A stretch of 64,000 nt of DNA from Halalkalicoccus paucihalophilus (GCF_001593955.1 NZ_LTAZ01000004.1:62001-126000), one strand, 5' to 3'; counted from the stretch's first letter, positions 52,067 to 60,811 are shown. Translations and numbers: made by a program. The notes: generated by a model not told the origin, from the letters alone.

Positions 52067-53065
52067 ATGGACACCAGAAAGGTGCAGATCACGGGCGGGT
52101 CGACCTTCACCGTCTCGATCCCCAAGGAGTGGGCGACGGACAACGGGATCGACGCGGGGACGGAGGTCTCCTTCTATCAGGACGGCGATTCGCTGTTGCT
52201 CTCGCCGCGTCGGGGCGACGAGATCGTCGAGGGGACCCTCGACATCGCCGACTTGCGGGGTCGCGACCTCACGCGCGCGGTCGTGACGATGTACGTCAGC
52301 GGGTTCGACGTTATTCGACTGGAGACGGGTCAAGTCACCGCCGACCAGCGCCGCAGCGTTCGGGACGCGACCCAGGGGCTCGTGGGCCTCGAGGTCGTCG
52401 AGGAGACCGGCGAACACGTCGTGTTACAGGACCTGCTCGACTCGGGACAGCTCTCGGTCCACAACGCCGTCACGCGAATGCGCCTGATCGCGACGACGAT
52501 GCTCGCGGACGCGGTGCGCGCGCTGGTCGAGGACGACGACGATCTGGCTGCGGACGTCATCGAGCGCGACGACGACGTCGACCGCCTCTGGTTCATGGTC
52601 TCGCGGGTCTTTCGCTCCACCCTCCGAAACCCGGGTACGGCCGCCGAGATCGGACTGGGACGGGAGGCGTGTTTCGACTACCACTCGAGCGCCCGCCAGT
52701 TAGAACGAATCGCCGACCACTCGGCGAAGATCGCGAACATCGCACTCGACCTCGGAGAGATCCCCGACGAGGTCGCAACGGCGCTCGATGATCTCCACGA
52801 GGACAGCGTCGCCGTCGTCGAGGAGGCGATGGATGCCTTTCTCGAGGAGGACAGTTCGCGGGGGACTCGACTTGCGAATCAGGCCCGAGAGGACGTCGAA
52901 GCGATCGATCGACACACCCGGAGCGCCGACGAGAGGATCAGGAACCTCGACGACGCTCATCAGGCACAGTTCCTCGGGCTCGTCGTCGACTCGCTTTCCC
53001 GTACCGCCGACTACGGGGGTAACATCGCCGAGACGGCGCTTCAGAAGGCCGCGCCACGGCCCTAG
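52067..53065 (+). CDS. AbrB-type DNA-binding / PhoU-domain regulator
   Basis: 332 residues. N-terminal SpoVT/AbrB swapped-hairpin domain (about 1-45: MDTRKVQITGGSTFTVSIPK and EWATDNGIDAGTEVSFYQDG). A linker follows, then two PhoU-like bundles (about 110-330: RQLERIADHSAKIANIAL, and SLSRTADYGGNIAETAL). Combines DNA contact with PhoU phosphate-status sensing, so a natural regulator of the divergent pst operon. A TATATATTC run lies about 45 bases upstream. Confidence 0.88.
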   Translation: MDTRKVQITGGSTFTVSIPKEWATDNGIDAGTEVSFYQDGDSLLLSPRRGDEIVEGTLDIADLRGRDLTRAVVTMYVSGFDVIRLETGQVTADQRRSVRDATQGLVGLEVVEETGEHVVLQDLLDSGQLSVHNAVTRMRLIATTMLADAVRALVEDDDDLAADVIERDDDVDRLWFMVSRVFRSTLRNPGTAAEIGLGREACFDYHSSARQLERIADHSAKIANIALDLGEIPDEVATALDDLHEDSVAVVEEAMDAFLEEDSSRGTRLANQAREDVEAIDRHTRSADERIRNLDDAHQAQFLGLVVDSLSRTADYGGNIAETALQKAAPRP

Positions 53066-53128
53066 TTCCTTGTCGTCGATATCGACGTATCCGCCAGTGG
53101 TTGGACGGCCGGATCGAAAAACGGTCGA

Positions 53129-53500
53129 TTACTCCTCGAGGACGGCGTTGACCTGTCCGTCCTGACCGGGTCGGGAGGTGACGCGCGCTTTCCCTTCGGA
53201 GGTCTCGATGAGCGCGCCCTTCGTGATGATGTTCCGGCGGACGTAGTTGGGGTTTGCGGGGTTCTCGACGACGTCCTCGATCGTCGCGCTCGTGACTTCG
53301 CCGCCGACCGAGACGCTCGCGAGGTCCGTCGCGATCGCGCGGACCTTCCGGCTGTTGCCCCGTGCGTCGACGGTCTTGAACTTCTTTTCACCCACTTGTG
53401 TCTCGGTGGGGCCGCGTCCGAGCTGGTGTTTCTTTCGCTTCGACATCGGGCGCAGTCGTCCGCCGGTTCGCTTTCGCGTCGAACGGCCGTGATCGTTCAT
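53129..53500 (-). CDS. rps8e: Ribosomal protein S8e
   Basis: 123 residues from MNDHGRSTRKRTGGRLRP. Contiguous with archaeal S8e: KKHQLGRGPTETQVG, then TVDARGNSRKVRAI, NPANPNYVRRNIITKGALIE and RVTSRPGQDGQVNAVL. The shorter start MSKRKKHQ would lose the conserved basic N-terminus. Small-subunit protein; single gene, divergent from DUF2240. Confidence 0.94.
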   Translation of the reverse strand: MNDHGRSTRKRTGGRLRPMSKRKKHQLGRGPTETQVGEKKFKTVDARGNSRKVRAIATDLASVSVGGEVTSATIEDVVENPANPNYVRRNIITKGALIETSEGKARVTSRPGQDGQVNAVLEE

Positions 53501-53579
53501 ACCTGTGAGCAGCGCCGGTGGCTACTAAAAGGGATCGCATCCGAACCGCTTACCTCCCCTCGGGGAGCACCCTCGACGG

Positions 53580-54029
53580 ATGAGTCTCCGGGTCGCCGTC
53601 GCCGCGCCGTTTCAGGGTGCGGGCACACGCACGATGGAGGAGAGCCGGTTCGTCGTCTCGCTGTCGCTGGATCGGAACTGGTTCTCGCCCGATCAGGCAA
53701 AACGCCTGATCGACGTGGCCGTAAGCGAGGGACTGCTCGACCGGACCGACGCGGGCCTCGAGGCGACCTTTCCGGTCGACGCCGTCGAGATCCCCGAGGA
53801 CTTCTCCCCCGAGGAGGACCTGCTGGTCGAGCGCTCGCCGTTCGAGCGCGTGCTGGAGGCGATCGTGGCAGCGGGCGTCGAGAAACGGACCGCAGTCGCC
53901 CGCATCAACGAACTCCAGCGCGAACTGGGCGTCACCATCGAGGTCGCGGCGGTCGTCTTCGCGCGCAGGCAGGGTGTGGACGTCTCGGAGAACGTCCCGG
54001 CGATCCGCGAGACGCTGAACCGGGAGTGA
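53580..54029 (+). CDS. DUF2240-type archaeal protein
   Basis: 149 residues. Starts MSLRVAVAAPFQGAGTRTME, then a wHTH-like fold with WFSPDQAKRLIDVAVSEGLL and a helical C-half (KRTAVARINELQRELGVTIE). These archaeal proteins may contact nucleic acid, not tested. Its stop is at the left edge of the inverted repeat at 54030. Confidence 0.75.
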   Translation: MSLRVAVAAPFQGAGTRTMEESRFVVSLSLDRNWFSPDQAKRLIDVAVSEGLLDRTDAGLEATFPVDAVEIPEDFSPEEDLLVERSPFERVLEAIVAAGVEKRTAVARINELQRELGVTIEVAAVVFARRQGVDVSENVPAIRETLNRE

Positions 54030-54129
54030 TAGGGGGTGTCGTAGAAACCCATAAAGTTCCCGTCCGTGGATCGAAACACGGCGTCGGCTCCCGGGAGTCG
54101 AACTATCCGGTTAGCTACGACAACCCCTA
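54030..54129. other. 100-base imperfect inverted repeat with internal hairpins
   Basis: Terminal arms 54030-54044 and 54115-54129 pair at 14 of 15 positions. Inside, 54064-54081 is CCGTG-(8-base loop)-CACGG and 54085-54100 is a 16-base near-perfect palindrome (CTCCCGGGAG core). It fills the whole gap between the DUF2240 stop and the promoter of the next gene. Shape recalls a tRNA-like or regulatory RNA; no canonical T-loop or anticodon can be set. Confidence 0.6.
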
Positions 54130-54153
54130 TAAGCCGCCGCGAGTACCAGGGAC

Positions 54154-54528
54154 ATGGTCGAGGAACGACTCGCCGACGGGACGCGGATCGCCCAGTTGCT
54201 CGCGAGCGAGGTCGACGGCCGCGTCGCCGGGATTCTCGATACTCTCTCGGTTCGCGGGGCGAATCCCGAGGTCGAGCCGACCGCAAACGGCGCCTTTGCC
54301 TACGCGATCGAAGCCGACGGCGACCGGCTCGCGGCGGTCTACGTCCATCCCGACCGCGCACACGTAGAGTTCTCGGCGAGCGAGACGGTCGTCGAGGCCG
54401 CCGAATCGGAGGGACTGCGGGTGCGCCCGAAGGCGACGCGTCCCCCGAAAACGCTCGTGTTCGTCGAGGACGGCGCGCAGGTAAAACGCGCGGTGTCGGT
54501 GCTCGGACGGGCTGTTCAGTCGAACTGA
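54154..54528 (+). CDS. Haloarchaeal protein of unknown function
   Basis: 124 residues. Acidic, no helix anchor, two halves: MVEERLADGTRIAQLLASEV, with VDGRVAGILDTLSVRGANPE (about 1-40), and a C-terminal beta segment (TRPPKTLVFVEDGAQVKRAV). Not recognised. Its 3' end overlaps the convergent HAD gene by 13 bases. Confidence 0.6.
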   Translation: MVEERLADGTRIAQLLASEVDGRVAGILDTLSVRGANPEVEPTANGAFAYAIEADGDRLAAVYVHPDRAHVEFSASETVVEAAESEGLRVRPKATRPPKTLVFVEDGAQVKRAVSVLGRAVQSN

Positions 54529-55172
54529 GCGACGAGGTCGGGCAGGTCGCGGACGAGGTCCTCCCTGTCGAGGTGGGCGTCGGCTCGTGGATCGGGGTCG
54601 GGGCCGCCCGGATAGAGGACCTGAACGACCGTCATACCGATCTCCGAGGCGCCCGTGACGTCCGCCTCGACGCTGTCGCCAACGTAGACCGCCTCCTCGG
54701 GGGAGATTTCGAGCGCGCCTAGAATCGCCTCGAACGCCCTCGGATGGGGTTTTCCCGCCTCGAGTTCGCCGGTGATGACCGCCGCGTCGAACAGCCCCTC
54801 CCAGCCGAGCGTCCGCAGTTTGTCGCGCTGGGCGACGACCGGCCCGTTGGTCAGCAGGCCGACCGCGTAGCGCTGTCGGAGGTCCCCGATCAAGGATTCG
54901 ACCCCCTCGACCGGTTCGAGGCTGTCGGCGATCGCGTTCCGGTAGGCCTCGGCGAGCGCCTCGCCGGCCTCTTCCTCTTCGAGCAAATCCGCGAAGATCG
55001 GCCCGCGAGTCTCGTGAGAATGGGCGCGCTGGTGGGCGGCGCCGTACTCCTCTCGGGAGAACCCAACGGGGATCCCGGCCGACTCCGACGCCTCCGAAAG
55101 CAGCGTAGACCGGTCGCGTGAAACCACCGCAAGGGTGTAATCGAGGTCGAACACGACCGCTCTGGGTGCCAT
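54516..55172 (-). CDS. HAD-family phosphatase
   Basis: 218 residues from MAPRAVVFDLDYTLAVVSRD. Motif I DLDYT, motif II LLTNG, motif III with lysine GKPHPRAFE, motif IV VGDSVEADV. Subfamily I capped with a helical cap (about 15-90); phosphoglycolate- or pyrophosphatase-like substrates are possible. Frame extensions upstream run into noise, so ATG 55172 is chosen. Confidence 0.88.
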   Translation of the reverse strand: MAPRAVVFDLDYTLAVVSRDRSTLLSEASESAGIPVGFSREEYGAAHQRAHSHETRGPIFADLLEEEEAGEALAEAYRNAIADSLEPVEGVESLIGDLRQRYAVGLLTNGPVVAQRDKLRTLGWEGLFDAAVITGELEAGKPHPRAFEAILGALEISPEEAVYVGDSVEADVTGASEIGMTVVQVLYPGGPDPDPRADAHLDREDLVRDLPDLVAQFD

Positions 55173-55311
55173 ACCCCCTATACGAACGCCCGGCATTTGA
55201 GGGTATCCTATCGACTCCGACCGTCCGAACGGGTTCGACGTGGTCCGTCGGCGATACGACCATCGGGACCGAAACGGGAACGTTGTAGTCGTCGCCCCGT
55301 GATGGGCGCCT

Positions 55312-56154
55312 ATGAGCTTCTTCGAGCGACTCGCCGGGCGGATCGAGGAGGTAGACAGCGTCGTCTGTGTGGGCCTCGACCCCGACCCGAGCAGGATCCC
55401 CGAGCACCTTCGGGATCGCGACCTTCCCCGGTGGGCGTTCAACCGCCGGATCATCGACGCGACCCATTCCCATGCCGCCGCCTACAAGCCCAACGCCGCT
55501 TTCTACGAGGACCCCGACGGGTGGCGCGCGCTGACCGAGACGATCGCCTACGCCCACGGGAAGGACGTGCCGGTGATCCTCGACGCCAAACGCGCCGACA
55601 TCGGCAATACGGCGAGACAGTACGCGAAACTCGTCGATCCTGACCACTCCCATAGCGCGGACGCCATCACCGTTAACCCCTACATGGGCCGCGATTCGCT
55701 CGAACCGTTCCTCTTACAGGAGGGGATAGGTGTGTTCGTGCTCTGTCGGACCTCGAATCCGGGGGGAAGCGACCTTCAGGACCTCGAACTCGCCTCCGGT
55801 GAGGCCGTCTACGAGCGGGTCGCCGCGCTCTGTGACCTGTGGAACGCCAACGGGAACGTCGGCCTCGTGGTCGGTGCGACTGCACCCGAGGAGATAGAGG
55901 AACTCCGCGAGCAGGTCCCCGACCTCCCCTTCCTCGTACCCGGGGTCGGCTCGCAGGGCGGGGACGCCGAAGCCGCCGTCGAGTTCGGACTGAGCGAGGG
56001 GGTCGGCGTCGTCAACTCCTCGCGCGGGATCATCTTCGCCGGTGAGCAGGACTCGGAGCGACGATCCGGAATCGACGGCGAGAGCGACGACTTCGCGAAG
56101 GCCGCCGGCGAGGCGGCCAAACGCCTCAAAAAACGATTGAACCGGTATCGGTAG
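55312..56154 (+). CDS. pyrF: Orotidine 5'-phosphate decarboxylase (type 2)
   Basis: 280 residues. DAKRADIGNTARQYA (about 90-104), the catalytic Lys/Asp cluster, with CVGLDPDPSRIPEHL near the start and a C-terminal FLVPGVGSQGGDAEAA phosphate loop. The longer type-2 form. Last step of UMP synthesis. Starts in its own transcript and ends 43 bases from the inositol monophosphatase-like gene. Confidence 0.93.
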   Translation: MSFFERLAGRIEEVDSVVCVGLDPDPSRIPEHLRDRDLPRWAFNRRIIDATHSHAAAYKPNAAFYEDPDGWRALTETIAYAHGKDVPVILDAKRADIGNTARQYAKLVDPDHSHSADAITVNPYMGRDSLEPFLLQEGIGVFVLCRTSNPGGSDLQDLELASGEAVYERVAALCDLWNANGNVGLVVGATAPEEIEELREQVPDLPFLVPGVGSQGGDAEAAVEFGLSEGVGVVNSSRGIIFAGEQDSERRSGIDGESDDFAKAAGEAAKRLKKRLNRYR

Positions 56155-56197
56155 CCCCGACTCCCATCCTTATGTGGCTCGACGGAGCCGTATCCCC

Positions 56198-56992
56198 ATG
56201 AACGATCTGGAAACGAGGGCCGCGGTCGCGGAACGCGCCGCCCGCGCCGGGGGCGACCTCGCCCTCTCGCGGTTTCGGACCGACATCACCGTCGAGACCA
56301 AAGACGGCAAGACCGACGTAGTGACGCAGGCCGACCGCGACGCCCAGAACCGGGCCATCGAGGTCATCCGCGAGGAGTTCCCGAGCGACGCGATCGTCGG
56401 CGAGGAGGAAGACGCGCTGAAGGAGGTCCCCGCGGAGGGAGCGGCGTGGGTGATCGACCCGATCGACGGCACCAGCAACTTCGTGCGCGACGTCCCGATC
56501 TGGGCGAGTAGCGTCGCGGCGACGATCGACGGCGAACCCGTCGCCGCGACCAACGCGATGCCCGCGATCGACGACTACTACGTGGCCGACGATGACGAGA
56601 CGCGGCTGAACGGGGAGTTGGTTCGGGTGAGCGACCGGACGGACCCCGAGGCCTGTACGGTGGCGCCGACGCTGTGGTGGGACTTCGACCAGCGCGAGGC
56701 GTTCGCCCGGGTCGTCCGGGGAGTCGTCGAGCGCTTCGGCGACGTGCGCCGGTTCGGCTGTGCGCAGGCGACGCTCTCGCTGGTCGCGGACGGCGGTCTC
56801 GACGGGGCGCTCAGCGACGTCCGCCCGAACCCGTGGGACACCGTCGCGGGCGTCCACCTCCTGCGGAACGCGGGCGGCGAAGCGACGGACGTCGAGGGCG
56901 AGCGCTGGCGTCACGACAGTACGGGCCTCGTGGTCTCGAACGGTCACGTCCACGAAACTGTCCTTGACGCGGTTCGGACGACCCGCGATTGA
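56198..56992 (+). CDS. Inositol monophosphatase-like phosphatase
   Basis: 264 residues from ATG 56198 (MNDLETRAAVAERAARAGGD). FIG/IMPase motifs: GEEE (about 67-70), WVIDPIDGTSNFVRDVPIW (about 82-100), and the C-terminal NPWDTVAGVHLL. Mg-dependent removal of phosphate from inositol-1-P, FBP or related small molecules. Close behind pyrF on the same strand. Confidence 0.9.
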   Translation: MNDLETRAAVAERAARAGGDLALSRFRTDITVETKDGKTDVVTQADRDAQNRAIEVIREEFPSDAIVGEEEDALKEVPAEGAAWVIDPIDGTSNFVRDVPIWASSVAATIDGEPVAATNAMPAIDDYYVADDDETRLNGELVRVSDRTDPEACTVAPTLWWDFDQREAFARVVRGVVERFGDVRRFGCAQATLSLVADGGLDGALSDVRPNPWDTVAGVHLLRNAGGEATDVEGERWRHDSTGLVVSNGHVHETVLDAVRTTRD

Positions 56993-57012
56993 TCGACCGG
57001 CCGACGAACCGA

Positions 57013-57153
57013 CTACTGTCGTCCGCCAAGACAGCTCGCACACTGTCCGTGCTGCCGGTCGAAGTGGCGCTCACAGACCAGACTCCCACAGTTCGGACAG
57101 GTGTGGCTGGCGGGCGCGTTCTCGCAGTGCTGGCAGAGTCCCGACTGGCTCAT
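57013..57153 (-). CDS. 46-residue zinc-finger protein
   Basis: Small frame ATG 57153 to TAG 57013: MSQSGLCQHCENAPASHTCP, then NCGSLVCERHFDRQHGQC and ASCLGG. Four CxxC/CxC clusters plus two His can bind two zinc ions, B-box/HIT-finger-like. Typical of haloarchaeal micro zinc proteins. Convergent with the upstream phosphatase gene and divergent from the J-domain gene. Below usual calling length. Confidence 0.6.
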   Translation of the reverse strand: MSQSGLCQHCENAPASHTCPNCGSLVCERHFDRQHGQCASCLGGRQ

Positions 57154-57226
57154 AGGGAGCCTACAGCATCGATCCCCTTCAGTCCGCCGCCGGGACGTTT
57201 ACGGTCCCCGCTTCCCTAGCCTCCGT

Positions 57227-57682
57227 GTGACCGGATCGCGGCTGCTCGTGGGACTCGCGTCGGTGTTCGTCGGAGTCGCCGCTCTCATGCTCGTGGTGGC
57301 GTCGGCCTACCGGACGCCGGTACCGCTCGCGATCGCGCTTCCGTTCGGCGTCACCGGCTACCTGCTGTGGTATCAGGGGACCGGCCGGCTCGCCGCCCGG
57401 ATACGGGAACGCGCCCGCCGACCCGACGGTCGAACCCACACCCGAACCCGAACCGGACCCCGGGAGCGAACGCGGGCGAACCGCCGTCGTCCGCCACGCC
57501 AGCCCCCCACCGGGCCGACCCGCCGGGAGGCCTACCGAACCCTCGGCCTCGACCCCGGTGCCGAGCGGTCGGAGATCAGACGCGCCTACCGCGAGAAGGT
57601 CAAAACGACCCACCCCGACAGCGGCGGCGACGAGGCGGCGTTCAAGGAGGTCACGAGCGCCTACGAGCGCCTCTCCGAATGA
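57227..57682 (+). CDS. Membrane-anchored J-domain protein
   Basis: 151 residues from GTG 57227 (MTGSRLLVGLASVFVGVAAL). Two helices near the N-terminus (about 5-25 and 32-52), then an Arg/Pro-rich linker. A C-terminal J domain follows (about 97-150: REAYRTLGLDPGAERSEIRR, with the HPD motif in KTTHPDSGGDEAAF). A DnaK co-chaperone at the membrane; no DnaK gene nearby. Confidence 0.83.
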   Translation: MTGSRLLVGLASVFVGVAALMLVVASAYRTPVPLAIALPFGVTGYLLWYQGTGRLAARIRERARRPDGRTHTRTRTGPRERTRANRRRPPRQPPTGPTRREAYRTLGLDPGAERSEIRRAYREKVKTTHPDSGGDEAAFKEVTSAYERLSE

Positions 57683-57764
57683 GTACGGATGACACCGGAT
57701 CGACTCCGTGTTCAATGATACCACGAAACGAGTGGTTTTTGTCGACTCCCACTAACGCCCACTC

Positions 57765-59381
57765 ATGAGCGCCGACCGAGCCGTGTTGCGCGAGGCGATC
57801 GAACACGGCGAGCGCGAGGGCGGCAGCGTCGAGTTCAAGGAGCGACTCACCCGGGCCGAGCACCTCCACGGAGGTCGGATGGAGAGTCTGGCGGCCCAGC
57901 TTCGCCACCGCGTACTCTCGGGCGACGGCGAGGCGACCTACGTCGTCGGCGTCACCGATTCCGGTGGCATCGCCGGGATCACCCACGAGGCGTTCTCCGA
58001 GTCGATGGACGTCCTCTCGCTGCTCGCAGAAGAGGCGAGCGCCCACATCCACGACGTCCAGACGTGGGCCGCCGACGGCGTCGACGGCGAGGACGGCCTC
58101 GTGGGAGTCGCGACCCTCCGACGCGGGGCGATGCTCGAAACCGACGACGAACACGTCGTCATCGGCACGGCGGGCCACGTCGACCACGGCAAAAGCACGC
58201 TCGTCGGTTCGTTGGTCACCGGCCAGCGCGACGATGGCGAGGGCGGGACTCGGGGCTTTCTCGACGTCCAGCCCCACGAGGTCGAACGCGGCCTCTCGGC
58301 GGACCTCTCGTACGCCGTCTACGGCTTCCGGGGGGGAGAGCCCGTCCGAATGGACAACCCCCACCGCAAGGACGACCGAGCGGGCGTCGTTCGCGAGTCC
58401 GACCGCCTCGTCTCCTTCGTCGACACGGTGGGCCACGAGCCGTGGCTCAGGACAACCATCCGTGGGCTCGTCGGCCAGAAGCTCGATTACGGACTGCTCA
58501 CGGTGGCGGCCGACGACGGCCCCACGAAGACGACCCGCGAGCACCTCGGGGTGTTGCTCGCGACCGACCTCCCCACCATCGTTGCGATCACCAAGATCGA
58601 TCTGGTCGACGAGGAGCGGGCCGAGGAGGTCACCCGCGAGGTCGAGCGCCTGCTGCGGGACGTGGGTCGCACCCCGCTGCCGGTGGTCCGCCACGGCGTG
58701 AACGCGGCGATCGAGGAGATAAACGAGACGGTCGTCCCGATCCTGCAGACGAGCGCCGTTACCGGTCGGGGGATGGAGACGCTGGATGCGATCTTCGAGC
58801 AGCTTCCCAAGCGCGCGAGCGACGAGGGCGACTTTCGGCTGTACATCGACCGGACCTACTCCATCACCGGCGTCGGCGCGGTCGCCTCCGGGACGGTGAA
58901 ATCCGGCGCCGTCGAGGTCGGCGACGAACTGCTGTTGGGGCCGCTCGCCGACGGGACGTTCGCCGAGGTCGAGGTGCGCTCGATCGAGATGCACTACCAC
59001 CGGGTTGAGGAGGCTCGGGCGGGCCGGATCGTCGGCATCGCGCTCAAGGGGGTTCGGGAGGCCGACATCGAACGCGGAATGGTGCTCCTTCCACGGGAGG
59101 CCGACCCCGAACCAGTCCGCGAGTTCGACGCCGAGGTGATGGTACTCAACCACCCTACGCGGATCGGGACGGGCTACGAACCGGTCGTCCACCTCGAAAC
59201 GATCGGCGAGGCGGGCGTGTTCACCCCTACGGAGGGCCGCCTCCTCCCGGGCGATACCGGCACCACCCGTGTGCGTTTCAAGTTCCGCCCCTACCTCGTC
59301 GAGGAGGGCCAGCGGTTCGTCTTCCGCGAGGGGCGCTCCAAGGGCGTCGGCACCGTCACGGACGTAAACCCGAGCGACTGA
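57765..59381 (+). CDS. GTPBP1-like translational GTPase
   Basis: 538 residues. N-terminal domain (about 1-128) precedes an EF-Tu-type G domain: G1 GHVDHGKSTL (137-146), G3 DTVGHEP (the usual Pro is Val), G4 TKIDLVDE. Beta-barrel domains II/III (GTVKSGAVEVGDELLLGPLA and onwards) follow. This is the archaeal/eukaryotic GTPBP1/2 group. Its role is in translation or mRNA decay, unclear in archaea. It overlaps the convergent gene by 26 bases. Confidence 0.87.
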   Translation: MSADRAVLREAIEHGEREGGSVEFKERLTRAEHLHGGRMESLAAQLRHRVLSGDGEATYVVGVTDSGGIAGITHEAFSESMDVLSLLAEEASAHIHDVQTWAADGVDGEDGLVGVATLRRGAMLETDDEHVVIGTAGHVDHGKSTLVGSLVTGQRDDGEGGTRGFLDVQPHEVERGLSADLSYAVYGFRGGEPVRMDNPHRKDDRAGVVRESDRLVSFVDTVGHEPWLRTTIRGLVGQKLDYGLLTVAADDGPTKTTREHLGVLLATDLPTIVAITKIDLVDEERAEEVTREVERLLRDVGRTPLPVVRHGVNAAIEEINETVVPILQTSAVTGRGMETLDAIFEQLPKRASDEGDFRLYIDRTYSITGVGAVASGTVKSGAVEVGDELLLGPLADGTFAEVEVRSIEMHYHRVEEARAGRIVGIALKGVREADIERGMVLLPREADPEPVREFDAEVMVLNHPTRIGTGYEPVVHLETIGEAGVFTPTEGRLLPGDTGTTRVRFKFRPYLVEEGQRFVFREGRSKGVGTVTDVNPSD

Positions 59382-59841
59382 CGTATCCCTCTTCTCGGCG
59401 TTCCGCGAGGTCGACCAGCACCAACCACCCGAGAAGTCGCTTGACCCGCTTGCGCCAGAGCGCCTTCCAGTCGGGGTTCCGATGGCGCTCCCACCGGGGG
59501 ACCGCCTCGAAGCGCTCGAAGACCTCCTCGGGGGTAAGCGGGTCCGCCGAGAGGATTTCGGTCACCTCGCGGGCGCCGTAGACACCCGCGAGCAACGCCT
59601 CAGACAGGGCGGGATCGGGCTCCCCGTGGGACCGGTAGAACCCCGACTCCCCCTCTCGAACCAGCCCCAGTCCCCGGAGGAACGTCAGCCAGTCGCTCGC
59701 CGCGTCGGGGTCGACGTCGGTGCGCGAGGCGAGGCGCTCACAGCAGCTCTCCTCGGGTTCGGGGACGAGCGGGACCGCCTCGTGGATCCGCTCGAGTTCC
59801 GCGAGGTTGCCGGGCGGTTCGGGCACCGGCTTCGTCCTCAT
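59356..59841 (-). CDS. Haloarchaeal protein, possibly wHTH-like
   Basis: 161 residues. Helical, with TDVDPDAASDWLTFLRGLGL (about 41-60) and a DPLTPEEVFERFEAVPRWER segment of winged-helix character, then RKRVKRLLGWLVLVDLAER. Function unknown. ATG overlaps the mch stop as ATGA, so it is likely translated with mch. 3' end overlaps the GTPase gene. Confidence 0.65.
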   Translation of the reverse strand: MRTKPVPEPPGNLAELERIHEAVPLVPEPEESCCERLASRTDVDPDAASDWLTFLRGLGLVREGESGFYRSHGEPDPALSEALLAGVYGAREVTEILSADPLTPEEVFERFEAVPRWERHRNPDWKALWRKRVKRLLGWLVLVDLAERREEGYVSRSGLRP

Positions 59842-60770
59842 AGCCCGAAGCTATCGGTGAGAAGCTCCTCGTTTCGCTGGCCGTAGTGATACGTCCCCCC
59901 GCCGAGGACGTCGATCGTCACCTGTGCGGGCGCGAAGATCGACTCGGGAACGTCGTAGAGCTCCCAGTCGACGTCCTCGAAGATCTCGGCGAACGGCCGG
60001 CCGTACTCCTCGGAGGCGGTGGAGGCCACCTCGGAAAAGCGGTCGAACTCCTCGCGGACGACGACATGGGCGCGCCCACCGTAGGCCAGCGCGTCGTTGG
60101 TCCGGCCGATGGCGGCCTCCTCGCTGCCGGCGACGGGTGCGACGGGCGCGCTCGCGCTCGCGGTGACGATGTCCAGCGGGTCGTAGCCCAGTTCCGAGAG
60201 CCGGAAGACGGCGAGTTCGGCCCCCCGGGCGGCCATGTTGACGCTCCCGACGAGGCTCGCCGTCGAGAACGCGGGGAGGAAGAGCGCGCCCGTGTCGACC
60301 TCGGCTAGTTCGGCGACCTGCCGGGCGGCCGACGCTGTGGGCAGGTCCTCGCTCTCGACCGTGAGCACCGCGAAGTCGAGGACGTCCTCGTAGCCCACGC
60401 GGGCGAACTCCTCCTCCTCGGCGACCAGCGCGCGGGCCGGCCCCGAACCCAGTCCCTCGAAGTCCTCGACGCCGAGTTCCCAGCCGGCCTTCTGCGAACA
60501 CAGCACCGAGAGCGCGGGCTGGTCGGTCGAGAACTCGACGAACGGCATCGGAACGCCGCCGACCTCGTCCATCCGGGTCTGGACGGTCGCAAGGCCCGCC
60601 GTCTGGATCTCGACGAGCAGGAGGCCGGCTTCGAGTCCGCCCTCGGCCTCGACGCCGAAATCCAGTACCGTGGTCTCGCCGTCGAGTTCCGAGACGATCA
60701 GGTCGAGTTCGTCGGCGAAGTCGATCGCCTCGTCGACGAGTTCGAGCGCCATGCGGTTGAGGCTGTCCAT
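59838..60770 (-). CDS. mch: Methenyltetrahydromethanopterin cyclohydrolase
   Basis: 310 residues from MDSLNRMALELVDEAIDFAD; a longer in-frame reading upstream is low-complexity. Segments TVLDFGVEAEGGLEAGLLLV, VPMPFVEFSTDQPALSVLCS, then NMAARGAELAVFRLSELGYD and GGRAHVVVREEFDRF follow archaeal Mch. Opens and closes the methenyl ring of a C1-carrying pterin, in haloarchaea for folate-type C1 metabolism. Upstream of the 161-residue gene. Confidence 0.92.
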   Translation of the reverse strand: MDSLNRMALELVDEAIDFADELDLIVSELDGETTVLDFGVEAEGGLEAGLLLVEIQTAGLATVQTRMDEVGGVPMPFVEFSTDQPALSVLCSQKAGWELGVEDFEGLGSGPARALVAEEEEFARVGYEDVLDFAVLTVESEDLPTASAARQVAELAEVDTGALFLPAFSTASLVGSVNMAARGAELAVFRLSELGYDPLDIVTASASAPVAPVAGSEEAAIGRTNDALAYGGRAHVVVREEFDRFSEVASTASEEYGRPFAEIFEDVDWELYDVPESIFAPAQVTIDVLGGGTYHYGQRNEELLTDSFGL

Positions 60771-60811
60771 ACCCCGATTGCGCGAGGGGTTGCCTTGGAA
60801 ATATCGGTCCG

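Noticed and set aside
54030-54129. A tRNA gene on the minus strand
   Set aside because: Pieces such as TTCGACTCC look tRNA-like, but the T-stem does not pair, there is no anticodon arm, and the terminal stem is 15 bp and not 7.
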